Positions 8,301 to 17,185 are shown, counted from the first letter of the stretch. The stretch: 64,000 nt of DNA from JBBQZO01 sp038207625 (GCA_038207625.1 JBBQZO010000009.1:1-64000); one strand, 5' to 3'. Notes: generated by a model not told the origin, from the letters alone. Numbers and translations are program-made.

Positions 8301-8738
8301 ATGTCGAATACAACAATTTCACTGCGTCGAAGCGGGATGCGCACGCTGCGCATCGGCGCCGCTGTCGCCGCCTTCGCATTATCGTCGGGCACCTTCGCGG
8401 CCGATGCGCCGGGCATGATCATGGTGCGCGACGCCGAAACGGGCTTGATGCGCGCACCAACGCCGGACGAGTTCAAGGTCCTGCATGGCGCCGAGCAATC
8501 GCGCCTGAGCGCGCTCAAGCCAGCCGAGCGCGACATGAGCGCTGCACGCATGGTGCGGCGCGAAGACGGTGTGCTGCAAAAGCACGTGTCGGACAAATCG
8601 ACCGTCTATTCGGTCATGACGCGCGCCGCCGACGGCAGCATGGTCATGCAATGTGTCAACGGCGCAGACGCCGCCGATGCCGCCGCACACAACGCCACCA
8701 CCCCGCATTCCGAGGAGCACAAGCATGACGTTCAATAA
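8301..8738 (+). CDS. Small secreted protein next to PEP-CTERM gene
   Basis: 145 aa starting at ATG 8301 (ribosome site AAGAGA a few bases upstream). It has an N-terminal signal peptide (IGAAVAAFALSSGTFA, cut before ADAPG), then the motif MIMVRDAETGLMRAPTPDEF and a mostly polar, His-ended tail (HSEEHKHDVQ). I recall similar short proteins encoded just after PEP-CTERM genes in Massilia relatives, sometimes called post-PEP-CTERM domain proteins, but the function is unknown. Its stop lies 14 bp inside the following metalloprotease gene, so the two are probably translationally coupled. Confidence 0.75.
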   Translation: MSNTTISLRRSGMRTLRIGAAVAAFALSSGTFAADAPGMIMVRDAETGLMRAPTPDEFKVLHGAEQSRLSALKPAERDMSAARMVRREDGVLQKHVSDKSTVYSVMTRAADGSMVMQCVNGADAADAAAHNATTPHSEEHKHDVQ

Positions 8739-10179
8739 CCGTTTTGCCCCAAAAACAATCGCGGCGGCGCTGGCCTTGAGCTTCGGCCTGCTGGCGCAAG
8801 CCCAGGCGGCGGTCGTCATCAACATCGTCAACGGCAACGCAGCAGGCGTCGGCTTCAATGACACCACCCCGGCCGCGCCGGTGGGCGGCAATACCGGCAC
8901 GACGCTGGGCGAGCAGCGTCTGATCGCGTTCACCTATGCGGCCAACATCTGGGGTAACACCCTGACCAGCGCGGTTCCGATCAACATCAATGCGACCTTC
9001 GAGCCGCTCACCTGCACCGCCACCGGCGCAGTGCTGGGCAGCGCAGGCGCCTGGGATGTGTTCGCCAATTTCCCGAACGCACCAAAAGCGGGAACCTGGT
9101 ATCCGACCGCCCTGGCCAACAAACTCTCCGGCACCGACCTGTCCGCCCCTGGCGACCCGAACATCCGCGCCCGCTTCAACTCGCGCCTGGGCTTGTTTGC
9201 CGACTGCCTGCCGGGCCCTGGCTTCTATCTGGGACTGGACAACAATCACGGCGCCGGCATCGACTTCGTCACCGTGTTGCTGCACGAAATGGGTCACGGT
9301 CTTGGCTTCCAAACGTTTACTAGCGGTCAAACGGGTGCCCAGGAAGACTACGGCGTTCCAGGCGGCGGCATCCCGTCCGTGTGGGATCACTTCATGCAGA
9401 ACAACCGCACTGGCAAACTGTGGGTCAACATGAGCGATGCCGAGCGCATGGCGTCGGGCAATAGCGGCACCGGCCTGTCGTGGGTAGGCGCCGGCGTCAC
9501 CGCCGCCGTACCGTCGGTACTGTCGAAGATGTCGCAATTGGGCATCAGCGGTGCCAATGCGGGCGCCGTGACCGGCAATTACACGGTCGGCGATGCTGCC
9601 TTCGGCACCCCGCTCAGCTCGACCGCCGTCACCGGTCAGCTGATGCCCGTCGTCGACCAGCCTGACGGCAGCGGCACGGCCTGCGGCACCTTCAGCGCAG
9701 CCAATGCGCTGGCAGTGAAAAACAACATCGCGCTGATCGATCGCGGCGTGTGCACCTTCGCCGTCAAGGCCAAGAATGCACAAAATGCTGGCGCGATCGG
9801 CGTTGTGCTGGCCGACAACCGTCCTGAAGCCGTGTTCGGACCGAGCGGTTCGGACCCGACGCTGGTCATCCCGGTCGTTGAAATCACCCAGGCCGATGGC
9901 GTGACGCTCAAGTCGGCACTCAAGCGCCGTACCCGCACCGCCTCCGGCGTGATCGCCAGCCTGGGCAAGTCGTCCACGCAGTTCGCCGGCACCGACAGCA
10001 CCGGGCACATCCTGCTGTACACACCAGTGGTGTACGAGCCGGGTTCGTCGGTATCGCACTACACGACGGCCGCGTTCCGCAATCAGTTGATGGAACCGGC
10101 GATCAACGACGACCTGCTGCATACCCCGCTCACGCCATACGACTTGACGTTTGAACTGCTCAAGGATATCGGCTGGTAA
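8725..10179 (+). CDS. Secreted zinc metalloprotease with PA domain
   Basis: 484 aa. Signal peptide (TIAAALALSFGLLAQAQA), then a catalytic region with zinc motif HEMGHGLGF (H187, E188, H191) and a protease-associated (PA) domain at about 310-420 (CGTFSAANALAVKNNIALIDRG; AGAIGVVLADN). A disulfide-type Cys pair lies near 97 and 161. The start overlaps the end of the upstream gene by 14 bp and has a GAGGAG site. No PEP-CTERM signal is present, so it should be released rather than sorted by XrtB. It is the last gene before a strong terminator. Confidence 0.88.
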   Translation: MTFNNRFAPKTIAAALALSFGLLAQAQAAVVINIVNGNAAGVGFNDTTPAAPVGGNTGTTLGEQRLIAFTYAANIWGNTLTSAVPININATFEPLTCTATGAVLGSAGAWDVFANFPNAPKAGTWYPTALANKLSGTDLSAPGDPNIRARFNSRLGLFADCLPGPGFYLGLDNNHGAGIDFVTVLLHEMGHGLGFQTFTSGQTGAQEDYGVPGGGIPSVWDHFMQNNRTGKLWVNMSDAERMASGNSGTGLSWVGAGVTAAVPSVLSKMSQLGISGANAGAVTGNYTVGDAAFGTPLSSTAVTGQLMPVVDQPDGSGTACGTFSAANALAVKNNIALIDRGVCTFAVKAKNAQNAGAIGVVLADNRPEAVFGPSGSDPTLVIPVVEITQADGVTLKSALKRRTRTASGVIASLGKSSTQFAGTDSTGHILLYTPVVYEPGSSVSHYTTAAFRNQLMEPAINDDLLHTPLTPYDLTFELLKDIGW

Positions 10180-10222
10180 TTGAGGCAAGGCGCGGCCGGT
10201 ACGGCGCGCCAGGCTGTTTCGA

Positions 10223-10254
10223 AGGCTGCCAGCTCGCGCTGGCGGCCTTTTTTT
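10223..10254 (+). terminator. Rho-independent terminator after metalloprotease
   Basis: A 10-bp stem (GGCTGCCAGC at 10224-10233 with GCTGGCGGCC at 10238-10247, one G-U pair) and a four-base loop are followed by seven T. It ends the rightward operon; the left-reading epsA stop at 10253 touches its T-run. Confidence 0.9.
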
Positions 10255-11068
10255 ATGTGCGCGCCGCGCCGCGCCGCTCCGGCACGCCGAGCGGCGCGTG
10301 CGTCACCGCCTGGGTGCGGTTGTTCACGCCCAGCGTCCGGTAGACGCGCTGCAGGTGGTTCTTGACGGTCAGACCGCTGATGCCCAGGATCTGGCCGATG
10401 TCGTCGTTGCTCTTGCCTTCGCGCACCCAGTGCAGGATCTCCCTCTCGCGCACGCTGAGCGCACGCGCCTGGATCGGTGCGGCGCTGCCCGCCGAACCGC
10501 CGGCTGGTGCCGGCCAGAGGCTAGCGCCGCCCTGCTGCGCGGCTACGCGCAGCAGGGCCAGGTGCAAATACGGCAGCAACAGATCGAAGAAGTAGGCCTG
10601 GCGCGTGCCCGGCTTGTGCGGCAGCCCGGCCAGGATGAAAAAGCTGGCGCTGCCGGCCAGCCGCTCGGTGCCGTGTACCACGATATGTTCATAACCCAGC
10701 GCGGCCAGTTCGGGCAAGAAGGCGCGCAGAGGGGCGCCGCCGGCGCGCTCGATGGCCGGCAGCATGGCGGGCAGGGACGCGCCCGCGCGGCACGCCTGTG
10801 CCAGGCGCAGTGCCAGACCGTGGCGCCGGTCGCACCACAGACGCAGCGCCGCCGCGTGCAGCGGCGCGCCGTGCACGCACTCGATGTGCGCGAGTTCGTC
10901 GTGGGCGCCAAATTGCAGACACAGCATGAACTCATGCGGCAGCAGCGCCTGAAACTGGCCCTGGGTCCACAGGAAGAATTGATTCAGGTCGCGCACCTGC
11001 AGGGCCGCCTCGATCACGCGCAGCAGATACTCCTGCTCGCGCGCGCTGAGGATGACGGGACGCTCCAT
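10253..11068 (-). CDS. epsA: LuxR-family regulator EpsA of the XrtB/EPS system
   Basis: 271 aa from ATG 11068 (MERPVILSAREQEYLLRVIE). A unique N-terminal sensory-type region (1-200) is followed by a LuxR helix-turn-helix (about 210-262: LSVREREILHWVREGKSNDD, then GISGLTVKNHLQRVYRTLGV). Domain order and position at the edge of an EPS/exosortase locus match the XrtB/PEP-CTERM-associated regulator EpsA. It lies 14 bp after the PhoB-like gene and is probably cotranscribed. A longer upstream frame overlapping that gene is rejected. Confidence 0.82.
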   Translation of the reverse strand: MERPVILSAREQEYLLRVIEAALQVRDLNQFFLWTQGQFQALLPHEFMLCLQFGAHDELAHIECVHGAPLHAAALRLWCDRRHGLALRLAQACRAGASLPAMLPAIERAGGAPLRAFLPELAALGYEHIVVHGTERLAGSASFFILAGLPHKPGTRQAYFFDLLLPYLHLALLRVAAQQGGASLWPAPAGGSAGSAAPIQARALSVREREILHWVREGKSNDDIGQILGISGLTVKNHLQRVYRTLGVNNRTQAVTHAPLGVPERRGAART

Positions 11069-11082
11069 CCGGTCCAGCCGGC

Positions 11083-11808
11083 TCAGGCGGGCGCGGCCTG
11101 CCAGCCACGCATCGCGGCCGCATCCCAGGCGACGAAGCGGTAGCCGCTGCCGCGCACGGTTTCGATGTTTTCCTGATGGCCAGACGGCTGCAGCGCATTG
11201 CGCAGCCGCCCCACATGGGCGTCCACGGTGCGCTCGTCGAGGTAGGCATCGTGCCCCCACACCTTGTCGAGCAGTTGCGAGCGCGAATGCACGCGCTCCG
11301 GATGGTGCATCAGAAAATTGAGGAGACGAAATTCGACCCGCCCCAGCGCCACCTGCGCCACGCCGGCCGTGACCCGGTGCGTGCTCGGGTCCAGCCGCAG
11401 ACCGGCCATCTGCACCGTGCCGGCGCCCGCGTGCGGTGCGCGCCGACGCAACAGCGCATGGATGCGCGCGATCATTTCGCGCGGGCTGAACGGTTTCGTC
11501 ATGTAGTCGTCGGCGCCCGATTCGAGCGCCAGGATCTTGTCCTGCTCGCCGTCGCGCTGGGTCACCATGATGATCGGCAGTTCGCGCGTGCGCGGGTCGG
11601 CGCGCAGGCGCCGGATCAGTGAGATACCCGACTGGCCCGGCAAGGTCCATTCCACCAGCAACATATCGGGCAGGCATTCATCGATCATCACCAGCGCCGT
11701 TTCGGCGTCAGCCGCGCAGACCACCTGATGGCCGGCGCGCCGTAAATTAAATGCTATCAAGGCCTGGATGGCCGGCTCGGTCTCGACGACCAGAATGTGT
11801 GCTGACAT
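11083..11808 (-). CDS. PhoB-like response regulator with altered phosphorylation site
   Basis: 241 aa: receiver domain (4-115) and winged-helix DNA-binding domain (about 130-228, ending ENIETVRGSGYRFV). Compared with E. coli PhoB, the phospho-accepting Asp53 is Glu (MLLVEWTLPG, codon GAA) and acidic-pocket Asp10 is Thr (VVETEP), while Glu9, the conserved Thr of MVTQRD and the Lys of MTKPF remain. It may therefore work without phosphorylation. No sensor kinase is adjacent; EpsA follows 14 bp downstream. Family certain; PhoB as the true orthologue is doubtful given these changes and the lack of phoR. Confidence 0.9.
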   Translation of the reverse strand: MSAHILVVETEPAIQALIAFNLRRAGHQVVCAADAETALVMIDECLPDMLLVEWTLPGQSGISLIRRLRADPRTRELPIIMVTQRDGEQDKILALESGADDYMTKPFSPREMIARIHALLRRRAPHAGAGTVQMAGLRLDPSTHRVTAGVAQVALGRVEFRLLNFLMHHPERVHSRSQLLDKVWGHDAYLDERTVDAHVGRLRNALQPSGHQENIETVRGSGYRFVAWDAAAMRGWQAAPA

Positions 11809-12308
11809 GCGACGATCCTAAGGAAATGCTACGCGTGCGGCGACATCGAGATGGAAATGCTGCCCGGCAGTACACTTGCGGGCATCACGGACACTGCAAC
11901 GAGCGCGCCGACAATTTGCTAAGGCACGAGTTTACGGTGAGAATGTGACGCCATCGTGACCGGCGGCGCAGATTTTTCCGCCGCAAAGTCGCAGTTCTGC
12001 CATTTCCTGAGAACCAACTATGCATCAAGCAAATGTGCTTGACCAATACAATTTATTTTTCGGATTGATTGCTTTTTCGTCTAAATAAACGCAGCAAACG
12101 CCTGCAAGACACAGACTCCGGTGTCCCTTGTCGGCATGCCGCGGCGCGTCAGTCAGGACTGCACGAGCGCTCAACGTGGGAGCGCCGCCGCACGTTCTGG
12201 CTAGCATTGGCGCGCAAGCGCGGGATGGGCCGTGGCGGCGTGTGCCAAAATACCCGGTTGCAGCGGGCGGGGGCGCGACGGCGCCGCACCCCGGCTTCGT
12301 CCTGGCGG
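11809..12308. other. Gene-free region upstream of PhoB-like gene
   Basis: 500 bp with no credible gene; reading frames over it are shadows or lack domains. It contains two GTGAC half-sites 11 bp apart (11945-11949 and 11956-11960), the phasing used by PhoB/OmpR-type proteins, and a CGGCGG/CCGCCG stem (11961-11983) without a T-run. The promoter of the regulator pair must lie here but is not clear. Confidence 0.4.
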
Positions 12309-13343
12309 CTAGCGCCGGTACGGCGCTGCCAGCGGCTCGCCGATGAACACGCCCTGGGCCGGCCAGGCCACGCTCTTCCAGTACGCTTCGATGGCGCTGG
12401 CGCCGGACGCGTAGGCCTTGATCAGCACGGTGGGGTTGGGAAATTTCTGCCAGTAGTTGCACGGCTCGGTGACGGTGCCGTAACTGGCCGTGGCGCCGGC
12501 GTCGAGCCAGCGCAAGGCGCTCATCTGGCCGTCCGCCAACAGGTCGCCGCCGAACGACGTCAGGTGGTCGGCCAGCGCGCCTGGCACAAAGTGCAATTTC
12601 TCCAGTCCCGCCACGCGCGCCATGCCGGTCTGGTACAGCATGATGTCTTGCGCGCCGTCGAGCACGTCGGCGCTGACCCGCTTGACGCTTAATTTCTGCA
12701 ACTGCAGGCGGCCGTTGGGCGGGAAGAAGCGCGCCCGGCTGTTGCGCGGCGTCTCCGATGTCGTCAGGTAGTAGGCGGTCGCGGCCGGCGTGTGAAAACC
12801 ACTGGCCACGCCCCGCCCGATCAACTCCTTGGCATGCTCGACCGACTCGGTGGGCAGCAGCATTGACAGGCGCACGCCATGATCGGTGTAAGGCCGCCCC
12901 GGCAAAGCATTGAAGTAGGGACTCATCTTGCCCGGGTCGCAAGTGCGCGCACACTGGGCCGCATCAAAGCCCAGGCTGAAGGCGGACGTGATGGCGTTGC
13001 ACTCGACGGCATAGGGTGCGGTCCAGATCATCAGCACGGCCTCGATATCCGGTCCCAGTTGGGCGTCGATGTGCGCCTTGAGCTTGTTGAAGCTGGCCAC
13101 GTCGAGCGTGTGTGGCTTGTTCGGAATGTGCACGTGCACAACGTTCTTGGCGGGGATCTCGCGCATCTGGCGGTAGTACTCGCCGATCGTGACGCTGTTG
13201 GGCTCGTCGTCGTTGATGACGATCGCCAGCTGGGACGCTTGCAGCGATGCGGGCGTATGGTTGGCGAACTGGGCCTGCGCGGGAACGCACTGCCCGAGCA
13301 GCGCGGCGACCATCAAGAGAAAACTGGAGAGACGCACGTGCAA
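12309..13343 (-). CDS. TIGR03790-family secreted protein
   Basis: Up to 344 aa. No ATG is available at the N-terminus: a TGA lies three codons before TTG 13343, and GTG at 13337 is an equally good start. A signal peptide (FLLMVAALLGQCVPAQA) precedes a region with LAIVINDDEPNSVTIGEYYR and IPAKNVVHVHIP, characteristic of the uncharacterised TIGR03790 family. Later stretches (RARFFPPNGRLQLQKL; GGDLLADGQMSALRWLDAGA) fit that family. The role is unknown; location in the EPS locus suggests a periplasmic or surface function. Confidence 0.75.
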   Translation of the reverse strand: MHVRLSSFLLMVAALLGQCVPAQAQFANHTPASLQASQLAIVINDDEPNSVTIGEYYRQMREIPAKNVVHVHIPNKPHTLDVASFNKLKAHIDAQLGPDIEAVLMIWTAPYAVECNAITSAFSLGFDAAQCARTCDPGKMSPYFNALPGRPYTDHGVRLSMLLPTESVEHAKELIGRGVASGFHTPAATAYYLTTSETPRNSRARFFPPNGRLQLQKLSVKRVSADVLDGAQDIMLYQTGMARVAGLEKLHFVPGALADHLTSFGGDLLADGQMSALRWLDAGATASYGTVTEPCNYWQKFPNPTVLIKAYASGASAIEAYWKSVAWPAQGVFIGEPLAAPYRR

Positions 13344-13421
13344 GCCCGATCAAAGTCGATTGAATTGTCCCTGCGGCGACGCTAACGGGCGCGCCTGGGC
13401 TGCCCGCGCGCCGCCGGTGGC

Positions 13422-14840
13422 TCAGGTACGCTGGTAGATGTCTTCGAAGCGCACGATGTCGTCTTCGCCCAGATAGCTGCCCGACTGCACTTCGATGATG
13501 TGCAGCGGCAGCTTGCCCGGATTTTCCAGCCGGTGCGTCATGCCGATCGGGATATAGGTCGACTCGTTTTCCGACAGCAGGCTGACCTTGTCGCCGCAGG
13601 TCACGCGCGCCGTGCCGGACACGACCACCCAGTGTTCGGCGCGGTGGTGATGCATCTGCAGCGACAGCTTCTCGCCCGGCTTGACGGTGATGCGCTTGAC
13701 CTGAAAACGCTCGCCCGAATCGATGCCTTCGTAATAGCCCCACGGCCGGTAGACCTTGGTGTGATGCAAATGTTCGGTGCGTTCCTTGGACTTGAGGTGA
13801 TCGACTACCTGCTTGACGCGCTGCACCTGATCCTTGTGCGCCACCAGCACCGCGTCGGGCGTCTCCACCACCACCAGATCATCGACCCCGATCACGGCCA
13901 CGATGCGGCTTTCGGCGCGCACCAGACTATTGCGCACGCCGTCCAGATACACGTCGCCGCGCTGCACATTGCCGTTGGCGTCGTGTGCTTGCACTTCCCA
14001 CAGCGCCGACCAGGAGCCCACATCGCTCCAGCCGATATCGGCCGGCACCACCACCGCGTGTTCGGTGTGCTCCATCACCGCGTAGTCGATCGAATCGGAC
14101 GGGCAGTTGACGAACGAGGCCTCGTCGAGCCGGCAAAAATCGAGGTCGCGGTAACCGAGCCGCACCGCCGCTTCGCAGGCGCTGGCGATGGCCGGTTGAA
14201 AACGTTGCAGCTCACGCAGATAGTCGGCCGCGCGCAACAGGAACATGCCGCTGTTCCAGTAGTAACCGCCCTGATCGAGAAAACCTTGGGCGGTGTCGCG
14301 GTCGGGCTTTTCGACGAAGCGCTCGACCCGGTAGCAGTCGCTGGCGCCATCGAGCGCGTTGCCGCGCCGGATGTAGCCGTAGCCTGTCTCGGGGCCCTGC
14401 GGCACGATGCCGAAGGTGGCCAAGGCACCGCTGTCGACTGCCTGCATGGCGCGCGCGACCGCTTGCGCAAACGCGTCCTGGTCCTCGATCACATGGTCGG
14501 CCGGCAGCACCAGCATGGTCGCGTCGGGGTCCAGCGCCATCAGATAATAGGCCGCCGCCGCCACCGCTGGCGCGGTGTTGCGCCCGACCGGCTCGAGCAG
14601 GATGCCGAGCGGGTTGGCGTTGATTTCGCGCATCTGTTCGGCCACCATGAAGCGGTGATCGTTGCCGCATACCACCAGCGGCGCCATCAGGTTCGGCCAG
14701 TCGGCCACCCGCAGCGCCGTGTCTTGCAGCATGGTGCGGTCCGACACGAGCGGCAGCAATTGCTTGGGCATCACCGCGCGCGACAAGGGCCACAGGCGGG
14801 TGCCGGCGCCGCCGGACAGGATGACTGGATAGATTTTCAT
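13422..14840 (-). CDS. manC: Mannose-1-phosphate guanylyltransferase / mannose-6-phosphate isomerase
   Basis: 472 aa from ATG 14840, with a GGAAAG ribosome site. The N-terminal nucleotidyltransferase has the signature LSGGAGTRLWPLSR...MPKQLLPL (8-29). The C-terminal cupin isomerase domain (about 350-470) carries RPWGYYEGID and metal-binding-type QMHHHRAEHW. It is the bifunctional type (AlgA/ManC/XanB) that makes GDP-mannose from fructose-6-phosphate with a phosphomannomutase. It likely feeds the AlgD-like dehydrogenase at 18453-19763. An upstream in-frame extension of 16 codons lacks a better ribosome site. Confidence 0.94.
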   Translation of the reverse strand: MKIYPVILSGGAGTRLWPLSRAVMPKQLLPLVSDRTMLQDTALRVADWPNLMAPLVVCGNDHRFMVAEQMREINANPLGILLEPVGRNTAPAVAAAAYYLMALDPDATMLVLPADHVIEDQDAFAQAVARAMQAVDSGALATFGIVPQGPETGYGYIRRGNALDGASDCYRVERFVEKPDRDTAQGFLDQGGYYWNSGMFLLRAADYLRELQRFQPAIASACEAAVRLGYRDLDFCRLDEASFVNCPSDSIDYAVMEHTEHAVVVPADIGWSDVGSWSALWEVQAHDANGNVQRGDVYLDGVRNSLVRAESRIVAVIGVDDLVVVETPDAVLVAHKDQVQRVKQVVDHLKSKERTEHLHHTKVYRPWGYYEGIDSGERFQVKRITVKPGEKLSLQMHHHRAEHWVVVSGTARVTCGDKVSLLSENESTYIPIGMTHRLENPGKLPLHIIEVQSGSYLGEDDIVRFEDIYQRT

Positions 14841-14903
14841 TGAGACTTTCCTGGACTTGATATCGTTATTATGTTCTGCTGCGCGCAACGCCGGCGCGTC
14901 CAG

Positions 14904-15902
14904 CTATTTGGGGGTCGATTGCCAACGCCAGGCGTCGGCGCACATTCTGGCGACGTCGCGCTCGGCCGTCCAGCTCAACTCGGCCTGGGCCAGCGCGGGG
15001 TCGGCGTAGCACTCGGCGATGTCGCCTGGACGGCGCGCCACGATCTGGTAGGCGATAGGCTTGCCGCAGGCCAGCTCGAACGCTCGCACCATTTCCAGCA
15101 CACTGGTGCTGCGCCCGGTGCCCAGATTATAGGTGACGACGCCCGGACCGGCGGCCAGCTTGTCGAGCGTCTTGACGTGGCCCAGCGCCAGATCGACCAC
15201 GTGGATGTAGTCGCGCATGCCGGTGCCATCGGGCGTCGGATAGTCGTCGCCATACACCGACAGGCGCTCGCGCCGCCCGTCGGCCACCTGGGCCACGTAA
15301 GGGAGCAGATTGTTGGGAATGCCGTTCGGGTCTTCGCCGATCAGGCCACTTTCATGCGCGCCCACCGGATTGAAGTAGCGCAGCAGCGCGATGCGCCAGG
15401 ACGGGTCGGCCTTGGCCACGTCGCGCAAGATCTCCTCGATCATCAGCTTGCTGCGCCCGTAGGGATTGGTGGCCGACAGCGGGAAGTCCTCGCGGATCGG
15501 CACCGTGGCCGGGTCGCCATACACGGTCGCCGACGAGCTGAACACCAGCGTCTTGACGCCGAATTTGGCCATCGTCTCGAACAGCACCAGGCTGCCGGCG
15601 ATGTTGTTGTCGTAGTAGCGCAGCGGTTGCTCGACCGACTCGCCGACCGCCTTCAGGCCGGCGAAATGAATGACCGCGTCGATCTGGTGCTGCCCGAACA
15701 GCGCCTCCATGGCCGCCCGATCGCGCACATCTGCCTCGACAAACAGGTAAGCGCGCCCGGCGATGCGGCACACCCGCTCGTAGACCGACGCCAGACTGTT
15801 GCACAGGTTATCGACCACCACCACGTCGTGCCCGAGCGCCATCAGCTCGATGCAAGTGTGCGATCCAATGTAGCCCATGCCGCCTGTTATCAGTATCTTC
15901 AT
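14904..15902 (-). CDS. galE: UDP-glucose 4-epimerase
   Basis: 332 aa short-chain-dehydrogenase-type epimerase. NAD-binding GGMGYIGSHT near the N-terminus, a catalytic Ser/Tyr/Lys set (FSSSATVYG; NPYGRSKLM) and GalE landmarks RYFNPVGAHESGLIGEDP and VYGDDYPTPDGTGMRDYIHV. It interconverts UDP-glucose and UDP-galactose (or the N-acetyl forms) in the cytoplasm, supplying sugars for the polymer. It sits 63 bp before manC and reads the same way. Confidence 0.95.
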   Translation of the reverse strand: MKILITGGMGYIGSHTCIELMALGHDVVVVDNLCNSLASVYERVCRIAGRAYLFVEADVRDRAAMEALFGQHQIDAVIHFAGLKAVGESVEQPLRYYDNNIAGSLVLFETMAKFGVKTLVFSSSATVYGDPATVPIREDFPLSATNPYGRSKLMIEEILRDVAKADPSWRIALLRYFNPVGAHESGLIGEDPNGIPNNLLPYVAQVADGRRERLSVYGDDYPTPDGTGMRDYIHVVDLALGHVKTLDKLAAGPGVVTYNLGTGRSTSVLEMVRAFELACGKPIAYQIVARRPGDIAECYADPALAQAELSWTAERDVARMCADAWRWQSTPK

Positions 15903-15991
15903 CCTGGTAATCCTTGATCATCGTTGCAGAAATGGACAGAGCGCACCCATGCGGCGACATTCTATCAAAAGGCGGCGCCGGCCACCACGCA

Positions 15992-17107
15992 TTAGGCCGG
16001 CGCGAGTGCGTGCGCCAGCAACGCGACGATGCGCTGGGCCGCCATGCCGTCCCATAATGCGGGGCGGCGACCGCGCTTGCCTTCGCCGCGCAGGATCTGG
16101 CGCGCGCAGGCAAGGATGTGCTGTGGATCGGTGCCGGCCAGCACGTTCGAGCCCTCCTCGACCGTCACGGGCCGCTCGGTGTTGGCGCGCAGCGTCACGC
16201 AGGGCACGCCCAGCGCGGTGGTTTCCTCCTGCAGGCCGCCGCTGTCGGTGAGCACCACGGCGGCGTCTTTCCACAAGTCGAGAAACGCCATATAGCCCTG
16301 CGGTCCGACCAGCGTGATATCCGGGCCGAGGTCGATGCCGAATTGCTCGAGCTTGTTGCGGGTGCGCGGGTGCAGCGGGAAGATCAGCGGCAGCTCGGCG
16401 GCCAGCGTGCGCAGCGCCGTGCCAATCCGGCGCAGCGTGTCGGCATCGTCCACATTGCTGGGGCGATGCAAGGTGACCACGCCATAGCGCCCCCCATCGA
16501 CCCGCCGGGCCGCCTTGTAAGCACTGGTCTCGAACGTGCCCGGCGCGCTGTTGGCCAGCTTGTCAGCCTGATACAGCACGTTGTCGACCATCACGTGCCC
16601 CACGTAGTGGATCGCCGCATCGGGCTTGCCCTCGCTGCGCAGATGCGCCAGCGCGCTATGCTCGGTGACGAAGAACCAGTCGGCAATACTATCGGTGACG
16701 AGCCGGTTGATTTCCTCGGGCATCGAACGATCGCCGCTGCGCAAGCCTGCTTCCACGTGCGCCACGGGGATATCGAGCTTTTTGGCCACGATCGCGCACG
16801 CCAGCGTGGAATTGACGTCACCCACCACCAGCACCGCGTCGGGCCGTTGTTGCTGGCACAGTTGCTCGAAGGCCAGCATGATCTTGCCCGTCTGCTCGGC
16901 ATGGCTGCCCCCGCCGGCGGCCATGAACAGGTCTGGCTCGGGAATGCCCAGCTCCTCGAAGAACACATCGTTCATCGCCCGGTCGTAGTGCTGGCCGGTG
17001 TGGATGATCTTGAACGCCAGCCCGCCGTGCGCCTGCAAGGCGCGCACGATCGGGGCGATCTTCATGAAGTTCGGTCGCGCACCGGCAACCAGATAGACAG
17101 TTTTCAA
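15992..17107 (-). CDS. wecB: UDP-N-acetylglucosamine 2-epimerase (non-hydrolysing)
   Basis: 371 aa when started at TTG 17107, which has a good GGAGG site five bases upstream; an in-frame GTG four codons earlier would include that site in the gene and is less likely. Family motifs: VAGARPNFMKIAPIV, HTGQHYDRAMNDVFFEELG, VVGDVNSTLA, VEAGLRSGDRSMPEEINR and TDSGGLQEE. It makes UDP-ManNAc from UDP-GlcNAc. Because no UDP-ManNAc dehydrogenase is obvious beside it, the ManNAc may be used directly. Confidence 0.93.
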   Translation of the reverse strand: MKTVYLVAGARPNFMKIAPIVRALQAHGGLAFKIIHTGQHYDRAMNDVFFEELGIPEPDLFMAAGGGSHAEQTGKIMLAFEQLCQQQRPDAVLVVGDVNSTLACAIVAKKLDIPVAHVEAGLRSGDRSMPEEINRLVTDSIADWFFVTEHSALAHLRSEGKPDAAIHYVGHVMVDNVLYQADKLANSAPGTFETSAYKAARRVDGGRYGVVTLHRPSNVDDADTLRRIGTALRTLAAELPLIFPLHPRTRNKLEQFGIDLGPDITLVGPQGYMAFLDLWKDAAVVLTDSGGLQEETTALGVPCVTLRANTERPVTVEEGSNVLAGTDPQHILACARQILRGEGKRGRRPALWDGMAAQRIVALLAHALAPA

Positions 17108-17185
17108 GTCCGCCTCCACCGCTGCGTGCCCGGCACACCGGACTGCCCTGCCCGCCGTGCGTCGGAACGTTGATTGTGCGCTCTG

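Noticed and set aside
8656..10188. 510-codon minus-strand frame over the metalloprotease
   Set aside because: Shadow of a gene with signal peptide, HEMGH site and PA domain; the antisense product has no domain.
12025..12954. 309-codon minus-strand frame overlapping the TIGR03790 gene
   Set aside because: Shadow in another frame; Arg/Gln-rich and without the signal peptide seen in the real frame.
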